Origin: Pichia kudriavzevii
Lineage: Eukaryota; Ascomycota; Pichiomycetes; Pichiales; Pichiaceae
Assembly: GCF_003054445.1 (NCBI RefSeq)
Contig: NC_042508.1
Coordinates: 1,612,001 to 1,676,000 of the forward strand
Direction: 5' to 3'
DNA: 64,000 nucleotides
A program made the position numbers and the translations under genes. Positions 33,554-42,726 of this stretch are shown piece by piece. The notes beneath the pieces are model-generated. The model was not told the DNA's origin. It searched no databases and was given only the letters and a program-made list of their open reading frames with translations. Positions within the stretch are counted from its first letter, which is position 1. Each line of letters begins with the position of its first letter.

Positions 33554-33900
33554 TTTGTGGCTGTGTGGATTATAACGAGAAAGAAGTAAAAGAAACCAAC
33601 GATGCAAATCAACCCAAAATTTAAATGTCCACTAAACTAAAGTAGACTAAAACTAGACTAGACTATACTAGACTAAAATGAACCGAAAACCGAAAAAAAT
33701 TTTTTTTTTTTTTTGGAATTATTTATTTAATAATCTGTGACACATTCAAGGAAAAGTGTGAGAAAAAAAGGGGGAGGGGAAGGGGTCCAATATAAAAGTG
33801 GACCCTAACAAACGGAAAAACCGAGAAAAAATTGAAGAGACAGAAAAAAACAACAGTCAGAAAAACTTGTGTTTCGGGGTATGAGAAATTTGCAATTGCC

Positions 33901-34010
33901 AATAGATGAAATTCCAATTGTTCAAATACCAATAGATGAAATTCCAATTGTTCAAATACCAATAGATGAAATTCCAATTGTTCAAATACCAATAGATGAA
34001 ATTCCAATTG
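33901..34010 (+). repeat. 30-base tandem repeat, 3.7 copies
   Basis: Units of 30 bases start at 33901, 33931, 33961 and 33991; the last is cut after 20 bases. They are identical to each other. An ATG at 33881 opens a frame through the array that would code IPIDEIPIVQ repeats (56 residues in all), but coding is doubtful. Confidence 0.95.
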
Positions 34011-34161
34011 TAGAAAAGTCAAAACGGTCTTTCCCTTTACCCAATCAATAGGTGCTTAATATTTTCATCAAATGGTCCCCATTTGGATTAACGAGAAATT
34101 TGTCTCTTCACACGGTCCCCAAATTCCCCCGCATGCCCCTTTTTGCCTAAGATTTTATTTT

Positions 34162-34173
34162 CCCCCCCCCCCC
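34162..34173 (+). repeat. Poly-C run of 12
   Basis: Twelve C on the + strand; a second run of nine C lies at 34280-34288, both in the FTR1/SLM1 spacer. Confidence 0.95.
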
Positions 34174-34545
34174 TTTTTCGGTTGTGTTTTGCATTTCGCG
34201 AATTCCAAGTGGCGCAGAACCACGCAAAGGAAAAAAGGCGGGGCATTCAAAGGAAAGAAAAATGTGCCCCTTCCCCATTCCCCCCCCCCTTCGGAGTTGC
34301 AAACTATGCAAAGAGGAAATAAGAACGTAGCGCACGCAGCAGCGCGCACGTGACACGCACTTCGGTCCGGCATGCGCCCCCTCCCCCCCTTCTCATCCTC
34401 TTCTGTGCCACTAATTGGTGCAGCATTTTATTCTCCTGTTTTGTATTTTATTATACTACACAGTACTACATGGCAATAGCAGAAAGGGAAGCAATGGTTA
34501 GGGCTTAAATGAGAAGGTATCACTATCGGTATTTTTATTATTAAT

Positions 34546-34665
34546 ATCATTATTATCAATATCATTATTATCAATATCATTATTATCAATACCATTATTA
34601 TCAATACCATTATTATCAATACCATTACTATCGCCATCTTTGCTATTGCCATCTTTGCTATCGCT
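34546..34665 (+). repeat. 15-base minisatellite, 8 copies
   Basis: Eight units of 15 bases beginning ATCATTATTATCAAT. The first three are identical, the next two carry one change, and the last three drift to ATCTTTGCTATTGCC-like forms. The decay is graded from left to right. Confidence 0.9.
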
Positions 34666-35211
34666 ATCAGTACATGGCTGATTCTTCTACTAATATAGTG
34701 TGATCAAAAATATAAAAGTTGTCAATGAATGATACTCGAATATGGAATCTCACATCACCAACTCTAATATTCTCTATCTACAGCATCAACAGAAACAACT
34801 TTGGTCTAGACGAAACAGATCTCCCTTGCAGGCGAGGCACCTGCGCTATGTGCAACTAAAAGATATATCCGAACATGCACTTGTTGGCTGCTATCAAATC
34901 TCGCGTCCGAATGGCGCGATGGTTAACAAGACGAGGAAGAAAAGGGGAGGTTGAGGGTTGAGGGTGGGGCTCAGCAAGAGAGATGAGGTGAGGGCTTCCC
35001 GGGGGGGTGCGGTGGATGTCGGGGGTGGCGAGCACTAAGGAGATGTGGACAGGGGACAGGAGCGTGACAATTAGTTGAAGAAGAGAGGAAGAACCAGAAG
35101 AGAAGTCCAAGTTTGGGGAAAAATACCGTTTACTGTTAAAGTTGTGTTTTTCTTGGTATAGTAAACAATTTGTTTTCTGTGGTGATTGTTGCGGTAATCC
35201 CTCCAGGTCAA

Positions 35212-35256
35212 ACAAGACAAGACAAGACAAGACAAGACAAGACAAGACAAGATAAG
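35212..35256 (+). repeat. ACAAG pentanucleotide repeat in SLM1 leader
   Basis: Eight exact ACAAG units plus one ATAAG, ending 11 bases before the SLM1 ATG, so very probably inside its 5' untranslated leader. Confidence 0.93.
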
Positions 35257-35267
35257 ACAGCACTGAC

Positions 35268-36725
35268 ATGATCAACTCGTTGCTACATTCAAGGAAAACA
35301 GTCTCACCTCAATCGGGTGAGGTGTCGCCACCTCCACAACTAGGTCAAGCCACCGATCTAACTGGCTTTGAGTTCCCTGACTCCTCGAGTCTCTTGAACG
35401 ACCGCTTCAATAAGTACCTCCAGTTGATTAAAACGTTGCAAATCTACACCGAAACACAGTTGAAGATTGCCTACGATTCAATGAAACACTATGAAGGATT
35501 GAACAAACAGGCTGTTTCCTCAATGCCCAATTTTGAAACAAACGCCGGTGGTGCAGATTCCACATTAGTGAGTGGATCACAGAAAATTGGCCAGGAAAAC
35601 GTTTCTGAAGGAAATGACGGCAATTCTCCAACACAGATTGACTTGAACAACTTTTTGTCTATAATGCGTAGAACATTTGGTAATGACTTATCCAATACTA
35701 CAACTTACCACAACAAGTTGCAGATGATATTGCCCAAGTTGAAGTCATTGGGTGAGCAGGTTGAGAAAAACCAAAAGGAATTTGTACAAACTGCTAATAT
35801 TGAGCAAAAAGATATCACTGTTTTAAGAGAACACTCTAATAAATCATTGCATCAATTGAGCAACTCTGTACAGGATTTCAAAACTTCAAAAGATGCTGAC
35901 TACAAGAAGGACCCATACTTGGTGAAGCGGAACTTGTTGAAAGATGCCACCTTGCAATTGAGCAGTGAAAATAACAGAATTGAGTTTCTCATCAACACGG
36001 AAAACCAAATGCATGCAACAGAGACAAAGATCCTGGTGGATTTGAAGAACATATTCAACCAACTGTCCGAACTTGTCAATTCACAGTACACACAACTGGC
36101 TCAAAATTCAATTTATCTGAACACCAACTTTGACAAGGTTTCCGAGGATTTGGAATGGAACAACTTTTTGACTAAAAACAGCAAATTCTTGCTAACTTCT
36201 CCAACAAACTTCAATACTGATGGCAGTCTCAATGAAGGTATGTCCGAATTATCGATTTCAAATACCCAATCCACTTTAGGTGCCAAAAATAGTCCTTTTA
36301 TGAGATCTATTGATCAGGTGACTTTCCCTAATTATGATAATCCTGTAACTAGGCCTCTGATTGAGGGTGTCCTACAAAAGAAGGAGAAAACCTTGGGTTT
36401 GATCTCTGGCGGCTATAAGTCACGCTACTATGCCATTTCACCAAAGGGCTTCTTTTACGAATTCCCAGCAAGAGACGTTGATGCAACCACTCCGACATTG
36501 GCGTTGTATTTGCCAGACTGTGAAGTCAAGGGCGGAGTTCAAAGAGGCAATTTCAAGTTTTCCATTCGTGGTAAAGACCACAGCAATCTTGCTCCATCAA
36601 TAAGGAAACGTTATGTTTTCCAGGCAAGCTCTGATGGTGACTACAACCAATGGTGGAGTATCATTTCTCAGTTTGTCAACTCCACAAGCGGCGTTATATC
36701 CAGCGATGGCTCTGATGTTGAATAA
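35268..36725 (+). CDS. SLM1: Slm1/Slm2-type PH-domain TORC2 effector
   Basis: A 485-residue protein with a coiled F-BAR-like region (about 40-330) and a C-terminal PH domain (about 365-472: GVLQKKEKTLGLISGGYKSR ... WWSIISQF). This is the Slm family layout. Known role: Slm proteins bind PtdIns(4,5)P2 at eisosomes and carry Ypk1 to TORC2 during membrane stress, and are dephosphorylated by calcineurin. I do not see the C-terminal calcineurin-docking motif of S. cerevisiae Slm1. One copy is present here, so assignment to SLM1 or SLM2 is arbitrary. The start ATG at 35268 follows directly on the ACAAG repeat leader. Confidence 0.92.
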   Translation: MINSLLHSRKTVSPQSGEVSPPPQLGQATDLTGFEFPDSSSLLNDRFNKYLQLIKTLQIYTETQLKIAYDSMKHYEGLNKQAVSSMPNFETNAGGADSTLVSGSQKIGQENVSEGNDGNSPTQIDLNNFLSIMRRTFGNDLSNTTTYHNKLQMILPKLKSLGEQVEKNQKEFVQTANIEQKDITVLREHSNKSLHQLSNSVQDFKTSKDADYKKDPYLVKRNLLKDATLQLSSENNRIEFLINTENQMHATETKILVDLKNIFNQLSELVNSQYTQLAQNSIYLNTNFDKVSEDLEWNNFLTKNSKFLLTSPTNFNTDGSLNEGMSELSISNTQSTLGAKNSPFMRSIDQVTFPNYDNPVTRPLIEGVLQKKEKTLGLISGGYKSRYYAISPKGFFYEFPARDVDATTPTLALYLPDCEVKGGVQRGNFKFSIRGKDHSNLAPSIRKRYVFQASSDGDYNQWWSIISQFVNSTSGVISSDGSDVE

Positions 36726-36993
36726 ATAACTTTGTTAAGTTCTTTTTTTTTGTAATGTATAAAAAATTAAGATATTATTAAATTGAGACAAAAAAGGAGT
36801 AAATTAACACAATAATAGAAGGGAGGGAAAAAGTAAAGACAAAAGAAAAGGGGGAGACAGTATAAACAAAAATGGTGTTAAAAAAAGTAATGAAAATAAA
36901 CGGACAGTAATGTTTTAAAGTAATAATTGCACATGCTAACGGGGAAGCCAAACAAGACTTACATTTCCTACTCTTTGGAGGAGCTCAACTATG

Positions 36994-37950
36994 TTAATGT
37001 CTTGAACCAACAACACCACCAACGACACCACCAACAATGGCACATATAAGGACAACAACCACCCAGAACAAGATCCATCTCCATTTTCTCCCCTTCTTTG
37101 CGTGATCTCTAGCCTTGACGACATTGGCATCACCTCTCTCTAACTGATCTTGTGCACGTTCAATGTTTTTATTTGCAGAGTCAATAATCTCGTCTTGCTG
37201 GAAAGCCAAGTTCTGTAAGTCATCCAAGAGGATGTTTAATTCATTAGTCATTTGAACTGCACGCAACACTTCTTGATGTCTAGTCTTGACTTCATCTAAA
37301 ACGGCAACAGCCTCACCTTTACGGTTGGCCATGTTGATAGCTTCATCAAACACCTGCTGGTCGCCTATATGGTCAATAAACTGTAGGGATTCGCTATAAG
37401 TGGCATCCGGATTAACAATTTGATATTGTTCAATGGCTTTATTTTGATTGGATTGACGGTAACTATCGTCAACTTGCTGAAATCTTAAGATAGCATTACG
37501 GAATTGGTTTCTGATATTATTGACTTGTTCTTCCTTATCAACGTCGCCGCCAACAGTCTCGTACAACTCTGTCAACTTCGGCTTGATTTCCAAAGTCTGG
37601 ACACTTTTAATGTTATTACTTACACTATCAATTTGCGCTTTTATGGCATTCAACTCGTCGGCAGAAACTGCATTCAAGGCGCTCATTTGTAAACGCTCAA
37701 TTTGATTGATTAGTAAATTGTAATCGTTCAAGTCGTCCTTAAGGGTTTGGATTCTTGAAAAAAAATCATCACCGGCATTATTAATGTTGTTGTTGTTGTT
37801 GTTGTTGTTAATATTGCTGCTTTGATTGTAAGTATTCATTTCATAGTCATTATCGCCTGCGTATGGGTTACCTGTGTTGTCAATATATGGGTTGCCTGTG
37901 TTTTCGGCATACGGATTACCCGATTGTTCGGCGTATGGATTGTAACTCAT
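36994..37950 (-). CDS. SSO2: Sso1/2-type plasma membrane syntaxin (Qa-SNARE)
   Basis: A 318-residue syntaxin with an Habc domain, a SNARE motif (zero-layer Gln in LAFQQDEIIDSANKNI) and a C-terminal membrane anchor (ILFWVVVVLICAIVGGVVGG). Known role: the plasma membrane t-SNARE that pairs with Sec9 and Snc1/2 in exocytosis. The N-terminus has four NPY motifs in the first 35 residues, spaced about 8 apart (NPYAEQSG, NPYAENTG, NPYIDNTG, NPYAGDND). In S. cerevisiae Sso2, NPY motifs at the N-terminus bind exocyst subunit Sec3. An Asn run (about residues 48-56) follows. The start ATG at 37950 is the first in frame. One gene is seen; SSO1 or SSO2 cannot be told apart. Confidence 0.94.
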   Translation of the reverse strand: MSYNPYAEQSGNPYAENTGNPYIDNTGNPYAGDNDYEMNTYNQSSNINNNNNNNNINNAGDDFFSRIQTLKDDLNDYNLLINQIERLQMSALNAVSADELNAIKAQIDSVSNNIKSVQTLEIKPKLTELYETVGGDVDKEEQVNNIRNQFRNAILRFQQVDDSYRQSNQNKAIEQYQIVNPDATYSESLQFIDHIGDQQVFDEAINMANRKGEAVAVLDEVKTRHQEVLRAVQMTNELNILLDDLQNLAFQQDEIIDSANKNIERAQDQLERGDANVVKARDHAKKGRKWRWILFWVVVVLICAIVGGVVGGVVGSRH

Positions 37951-39576
37951 GTCTGTGTTTAACTATGGATTTCAGTAGAGTGGTATTATGGTATCGATTG
38001 TTTTCAAAATGGTTGTCACAATGAAAAGCCCCAAGATAATCAAATGGAAAGTACCTAATGTGCTATTGCGATGTCTTGTCCAAAAATAATGTTGCTAGAG
38101 CAAAAGTAATATATAAATGAGGGAATGGCAAATAGAAAATGGCAAATGTAGAGATTGCTAGACAAGTCGCTTCACCGGTTGTTAAAATTTGTACCGAGTT
38201 TCAACAGAATCTCGTGGGGTTTCGGTAAGAATAGAAGAAGATACCAAATGAGGACGGGAGTGGAACACTGTCAAATGTAATAAGAAGCTACCAATAGAGA
38301 AAAAATCGTTCTCTTTTGTTTGTGGAGTGTGTCTGTAGGTGTATCTCCTAATTTACCTCTCTTTGAATGTCTGCTATTGTTCAGGTGTTTATATTATCTC
38401 GAACTTTAAAATGGTGTCTCTCTCTGTGAGTCGCTATACTGGAAATCCCAACTGCTCTCTACCTTGAAACGAGTCCACCTTATACGGCGATTTTTCGGTG
38501 CGACTCTTGCGAGAAAAAAAAAAAAAAAAAAAAAATCCACTGGACAAATTCGAGCATTCTCTTTGCAGAACTGATTTTTCGTCCGCGCCAGCTTCTCCTT
38601 TTTTTTTTTTTTTTATGTCTGTGTTTTACTTTAGCCGTTTCTAGTGGAATCGAATAACGATCTCGTAGAAGGCGAAGCATTTGGAAATGGCCAAAAGGGG
38701 AAATACAAAAACAAGGACAATTGTAAACAGAATGTAGTACTTTTTATTTTTAAGTTTAATTTTATGTTTATTATGATACTGATAGTTAGAGGAGAATTTA
38801 CAGAAAAGAGATTCTAAAGGGGCGAGGAGGAGGGAGTAAAGAAAGTAAAAAAAGTAAAGAGAGACAACCACCTCTTTGTATTGTTTAATGGAGAAGAAGG
38901 GCAGGAACTTCTGATGGCTTTATTTGTCTATATCTTTTCTACTTTCTTGGTCTAGTACTTTCAAATATCTGTTGCTTTTCATTTAATTTGGGTCCAAACA
39001 CCTGTGCACCGAGAAGTTCAGATGGAAAAGTAGAAAACGGATTATTTTATTAAAAAAAAACAAAAAAAAAGTCTCTGTAATGCGCCACATTGCTAGAGTG
39101 TAATTACATCTACAGCAAGCAAGCAAAAAAAAAACAAAAAAAAAACGAAAAACGAAAAACGAAAAAGGAAAAAGGAAAAAAGAAAAAGGAAAAAGAAAAA
39201 GGAAAAAGGAAAAGTTTCACTGGCTGTCGATGCATGCGCCACGCTAGAGGAACGGGGTTTTTTTTTTTGTTTTTTTTTTCTCGGGTTTTGTGTCGTTGTT
39301 ATTTTATGATAATCGAACCACTCTCTATAAGGAGATGCTCTATATTGCCATTCGCATAATGATTGATACTCGAGCTGTCTTTTTTTTTTTCTTTTTTTCA
39401 GTTTTTTCAATTTTTTTTTTTTTATTCAAACTTTTCACTATCAATCATGTCATTGTAGAAACGGCTTGGATTTCTTCGTTTACTTTACGACTCTCCAATA
39501 CAAGACTTTCTCTCTGTTTGATCCTTGTAGTTTCCTTTCTTTGATCTTTTTAAAAAGGTATAGGATCGTTTGTAAT
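37951..39576. promoter_or_regulatory. Divergent spacer SSO2 / TPA1 with homopolymer tracts
   Basis: A 1.63 kb divergent spacer. It holds a 22-base A run (38514-38535), a 16-base T run (38599-38614), a polypurine tract (39125-39213) built of AAAAAC, AAAAACG and AAAAAGG units, and T runs near 39381-39423. No convincing ORF or RNA gene. Probable promoters with nucleosome-excluding dA:dT tracts. Confidence 0.5.
39125..39213 (+). repeat. Polypurine tract, A-rich
   Basis: About 89 bases of almost pure purine with the word GAAAAA repeated at 5-7 base spacing, about 360 bases upstream of TPA1. Confidence 0.85.
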
Positions 39577-41499
39577 ATGACTTCAAAGAGAACACCAACA
39601 CAGACCATAAACGATACCATCACGCCAAAGAAGAAGATATCCATCAAACAAACCCCTGAAGAGGAAGCACAGGCTAAACAGTACTTCCAATCGCATGTCT
39701 TTGAAGACTCCTTCAGAGAACAGCTTACCAAGAATGTCAGGGAGTCCCAGCCTTATCGATGGGGGACCATCAAGAATTTGATAAACGACCAACTTCTGAG
39801 AAACGTCAGAAGTGAAATTATGTCCGAAATCGAATTCACAAAGAAGGAGACCGATATCTACAAGGTGTTCCAGTCCGGTGATTTGGCCAATCTCTCTGCC
39901 ATGCCTCAAGACCTACTTGAGAGATTGCCTAGTCTCTACAAGTTAAGATCTGCAATTTACTCGGAATCGTTTCGTTCCTTTATCTCCGCCGTAACGGGCT
40001 GTGGTAAATTGAGTGGAATCAAAACAGATTTGTCAATCCAACTATACACAAAAGGATGCCACTTACTCACCCATGATGACGTTATTGGCTCCCGTAGAGT
40101 CTCATTCATCCTGTATATGCCAGACCCCGATTCACACTGGAAATCCCACTACGGTGGCGGCTTGCAACTCTTTGATTCGTTGGTTCCTAACGTGCCACAG
40201 TCTGATGTTCATTCAAAATTGAATCCTGCATTCAACCAAATAGCTTTTTTCCAAGTTCAGCCAGGCCTCTCGTTCCATGCCGTTGAAGAAGTCAAGGTCG
40301 ACAGACAGAGACTCTCCTTACAAGGATGGTTCCATATCCCTCAAAAGGGTGAAGATGGCTACATACCTGGTGAACAGGAGAAAACTGAAAGCTTATCCAC
40401 CTTACAAGCTTTGGAATCCAAAGAATTGAAGGAGTATGATTTCCCAAAACTTAGATTCACTTCTATCCCAGCCCCAATTTCCCTAAAAGGTAACGACAAG
40501 TTGACATTGAGTGACTTGGATAAGGAGTATCTAACAAAATTTATCAACCCCTCATTGCTAACATCTGAGTCCATTGCCAAATTAGGCGAAATATTCAATG
40601 AAGAGTCTGTTGTTGATATAATGTCCTTTCTGAATAAAGACTATGAGGGTGCATTTAAACAACTACTCAAAAACACGGAAATTAACGAGTTCCCCCCAAT
40701 GCCAACACTTCAAACCCAAGTTGAAGAGGCATATCCTTGGAAATTGGCTATACCATGTCATAAGCAACGATATGTTTATATTGATGGCGCCAACGAGGAA
40801 GATATAAACACCCCAAAAAGTATCTCCCAAATCAACCAGGTCAAAGTTGACTCAACCAACGGTGTGAATTTTGAAATGAGTGCAAAGATCTTCAGATTAA
40901 TGGATCAAATTCCTGACTCCAAATTTGATGAGGTTAAAAAAGAAAATCCTCATGCTGTCAGAAACTTGGAGATATCAGCAAAGTTGTGTGATTTGGCAGC
41001 TATGTTCAAATCGCAGTCATTCCACAAATGGATCACACTAATAACGCAGCTCAAGCTCGTCAAGAACCATACTCTAATCAGAAGGTTTAGACCTGGTTAT
41101 GATTTTATCCTTGCTACTAATAATACCGGTGATGAAGAAAATGAGCCTAATATAATGGAAGGTGTGTTAGAATCAACACTGAACTTGACACCAACACAAG
41201 GATGGGAAACAGGTGAATGGGGAGGATATGAGTTGTGCCTGATTGACGATGACCATTCAGACAAGAAACTCGGAGATGACTTGCAAAAAGATGATGGATT
41301 AAATGAGGATGAAGCCGCAATATACAGAACAGCAGATCAAGATAGTGTTGTATATGAAAGTCAAGCATGTTGGAACAAGTTCTCCTTGATGTACAGAGAC
41401 CCTAGTGTTATGAAATTCGTCAAATATGTCAGTTTTGAGGCACCAGGTTCAAGATGGGATATCAACTGTAGTTGGAAGTGCATTGATGAATCAGAATGA
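39577..41499 (+). CDS. TPA1: Tpa1, ribosomal prolyl hydroxylase (OGFOD1 family)
   Basis: A 640-residue 2-oxoglutarate/Fe(II) dioxygenase with the two-domain layout of Tpa1 (S. cerevisiae 644). Known role: hydroxylates a proline of ribosomal protein Rps23 and affects translation termination, with Ett1. Seen: iron ligands His166 and Asp168 (LLTHDDV), His234 (LSFHAVEEV), and the 2-oxoglutarate Arg245 (RQRLSLQGW); all four lie seven residues after their S. cerevisiae counterparts (159, 161, 227, 238). The C-terminal domain ends in SRWDINCSWKCIDE. I chose ATG 39577 because upstream in-frame sequence has no ATG. Identification is firm. Confidence 0.95.
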   Translation: MTSKRTPTQTINDTITPKKKISIKQTPEEEAQAKQYFQSHVFEDSFREQLTKNVRESQPYRWGTIKNLINDQLLRNVRSEIMSEIEFTKKETDIYKVFQSGDLANLSAMPQDLLERLPSLYKLRSAIYSESFRSFISAVTGCGKLSGIKTDLSIQLYTKGCHLLTHDDVIGSRRVSFILYMPDPDSHWKSHYGGGLQLFDSLVPNVPQSDVHSKLNPAFNQIAFFQVQPGLSFHAVEEVKVDRQRLSLQGWFHIPQKGEDGYIPGEQEKTESLSTLQALESKELKEYDFPKLRFTSIPAPISLKGNDKLTLSDLDKEYLTKFINPSLLTSESIAKLGEIFNEESVVDIMSFLNKDYEGAFKQLLKNTEINEFPPMPTLQTQVEEAYPWKLAIPCHKQRYVYIDGANEEDINTPKSISQINQVKVDSTNGVNFEMSAKIFRLMDQIPDSKFDEVKKENPHAVRNLEISAKLCDLAAMFKSQSFHKWITLITQLKLVKNHTLIRRFRPGYDFILATNNTGDEENEPNIMEGVLESTLNLTPTQGWETGEWGGYELCLIDDDHSDKKLGDDLQKDDGLNEDEAAIYRTADQDSVVYESQACWNKFSLMYRDPSVMKFVKYVSFEAPGSRWDINCSWKCIDESE

Positions 41500-41919
41500 A
41501 CCAAATAAGATAATGACTTCACGTTTTACTTTTACCTTATATAGATTAAAAGCCTTTGAAGTTTGCGTTATAACCGAGTCTTGATATATGCAGCGGTATT
41601 TTCTTCCCCTCTAAACTCCGTGCCTTGCCTTACCTAGGCAACCGTTAAAAGTTGCGCAATGTTCTCATCTAAAAGGAAAGGCATCCCAGTGCACAGCATC
41701 CTTTGATAGGACTTACATAAACTGGCAATTCTTTTCGCTTCAAAACTAGAAAGCATAGTCCGGTATGGCAGATGCACATTAATGCATGTAAATTCACTAT
41801 TAAAGTTTCACTGATGTTACTGTAACAGAAACATGAAGATATAACGGTAAAAACTGATAAAAAAAATTAACAATGTGCTAAGAGAAAACAAAAGGGTATA
41901 AATATTGTAATAGTGGCAT
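41500..41919. other. Convergent spacer TPA1 / bHLH gene
   Basis: 420 bases between convergent genes with no ORF or recognisable RNA. It includes the short inverted words CCTTGCCTTACCTAGGCAACC near 41621-41641, of unknown meaning. Confidence 0.4.
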
Positions 41920-42726
41920 TTAACGGTTTGTACTTTGTAGCTGCTCAATAATCGCATCTTTTTTCTTACACTCTTCTTGCAAGAGCATAATATACTCGGT
42001 AACCATATCGAGAATCTCTGATTTGTTCAACTTCTTGAAACTTGTGTCATTGGATTGAGAAGAAGCTTTGTTCAGGTTATTTGTATTAATCTCAAACGCC
42101 ACACCATCCTGGGACAACCACGGGACTAATTTCTGTAAGCTTGCAATCTTCGAATTGATGTTAATTCTGTACTTCTTCTCGATTTGATTGTGTGCCTTTC
42201 TCTGCGCAACACTCAGGGGCTTTTTGACTCTTTTCCGTGCAACCGATTTCCTTCTGACTAGTATAGGAGGTTTTTCGTTTTCAAGTTTAGTGATTTCTAA
42301 AGGACTAACAGGCTCTATATATTCATGGCTTCCCAGTAGATTATCACCACCACCAAGTGGACTACCCTTGTCAAAACTGGATGCAGGGTGGCCCATTCCC
42401 AAGGACGCAAGATCGGAATTTATTGATGACGTGGTAGATGAAAGCGTTGCAACGTGACTGTGATGGTGGTTGTGGTTGTTTTCAAATGTATAGTTGTGAA
42501 AGTCATTGTTTAAGTCCCACTTGCCCGCAAGGTAATCACACTCATTGCTATCACCAGTTTCATCGGTACCTAATAAAGTAGCAGAAGGATCAAAAATGGA
42601 ATCCACTGAACTGATGCTGGAGGAATGGTCATTGGTTCTAAAACTTGTAGCAAAGTCTCCTAAAGATTCGAATCCATCCAATGTCATGCTTTGTTGATGC
42701 TTTTGATAGCTGTATTTATTTTCCAT
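41920..42726 (-). CDS. TYE7: SREBP-type bHLH transcription factor, Tye7-like
   Basis: A 268-residue protein with an acidic Ser/His-rich N-terminus and a C-terminal bHLH domain (about 170-262). The basic region reads HNQIEKKYRININSKI: His179 and Glu183 for E-box contact and Tyr186 in place of the usual Arg, the mark of SREBP-type bHLH proteins. The loop is long (LVPWLSQDGVAF ... NTSFKKLNKSEIL-like spacing). Known relatives: Tye7 (glycolytic gene activator), Hms1 and Cph2. Size and the C-terminal bHLH without membrane segments favour Tye7. I chose the ATG at 42726; upstream the frame has only a TTG. The 3.07 kb region upstream suggests complex control. Confidence 0.72.
   Translation of the reverse strand: MENKYSYQKHQQSMTLDGFESLGDFATSFRTNDHSSSISSVDSIFDPSATLLGTDETGDSNECDYLAGKWDLNNDFHNYTFENNHNHHHSHVATLSSTTSSINSDLASLGMGHPASSFDKGSPLGGGDNLLGSHEYIEPVSPLEITKLENEKPPILVRRKSVARKRVKKPLSVAQRKAHNQIEKKYRININSKIASLQKLVPWLSQDGVAFEINTNNLNKASSQSNDTSFKKLNKSEILDMVTEYIMLLQEECKKKDAIIEQLQSTNR

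Larger units (their letters stand above)
33554..35267. promoter_or_regulatory. Repeat-rich divergent spacer FTR1 / SLM1
   Basis: A 1.71 kb divergent spacer unusually rich in repeats: a 30-base array (33901-34010), C runs (34162-34173 and 34280-34288), a 15-base array (34546-34665), and an ACAAG array just before SLM1 (35212-35256). A CACGTG lies in GCGCGCACGTGACACGC near 34347. ORFs across the arrays are open only because the repeat units are multiples of three. Likely the promoters of both genes. Confidence 0.55.

Noticed and set aside
34428-34652. Hydrophobic minus-strand ORF (MVLII repeats)
   Set aside because: Produced by the 15-base minisatellite; no homologue or promoter logic.
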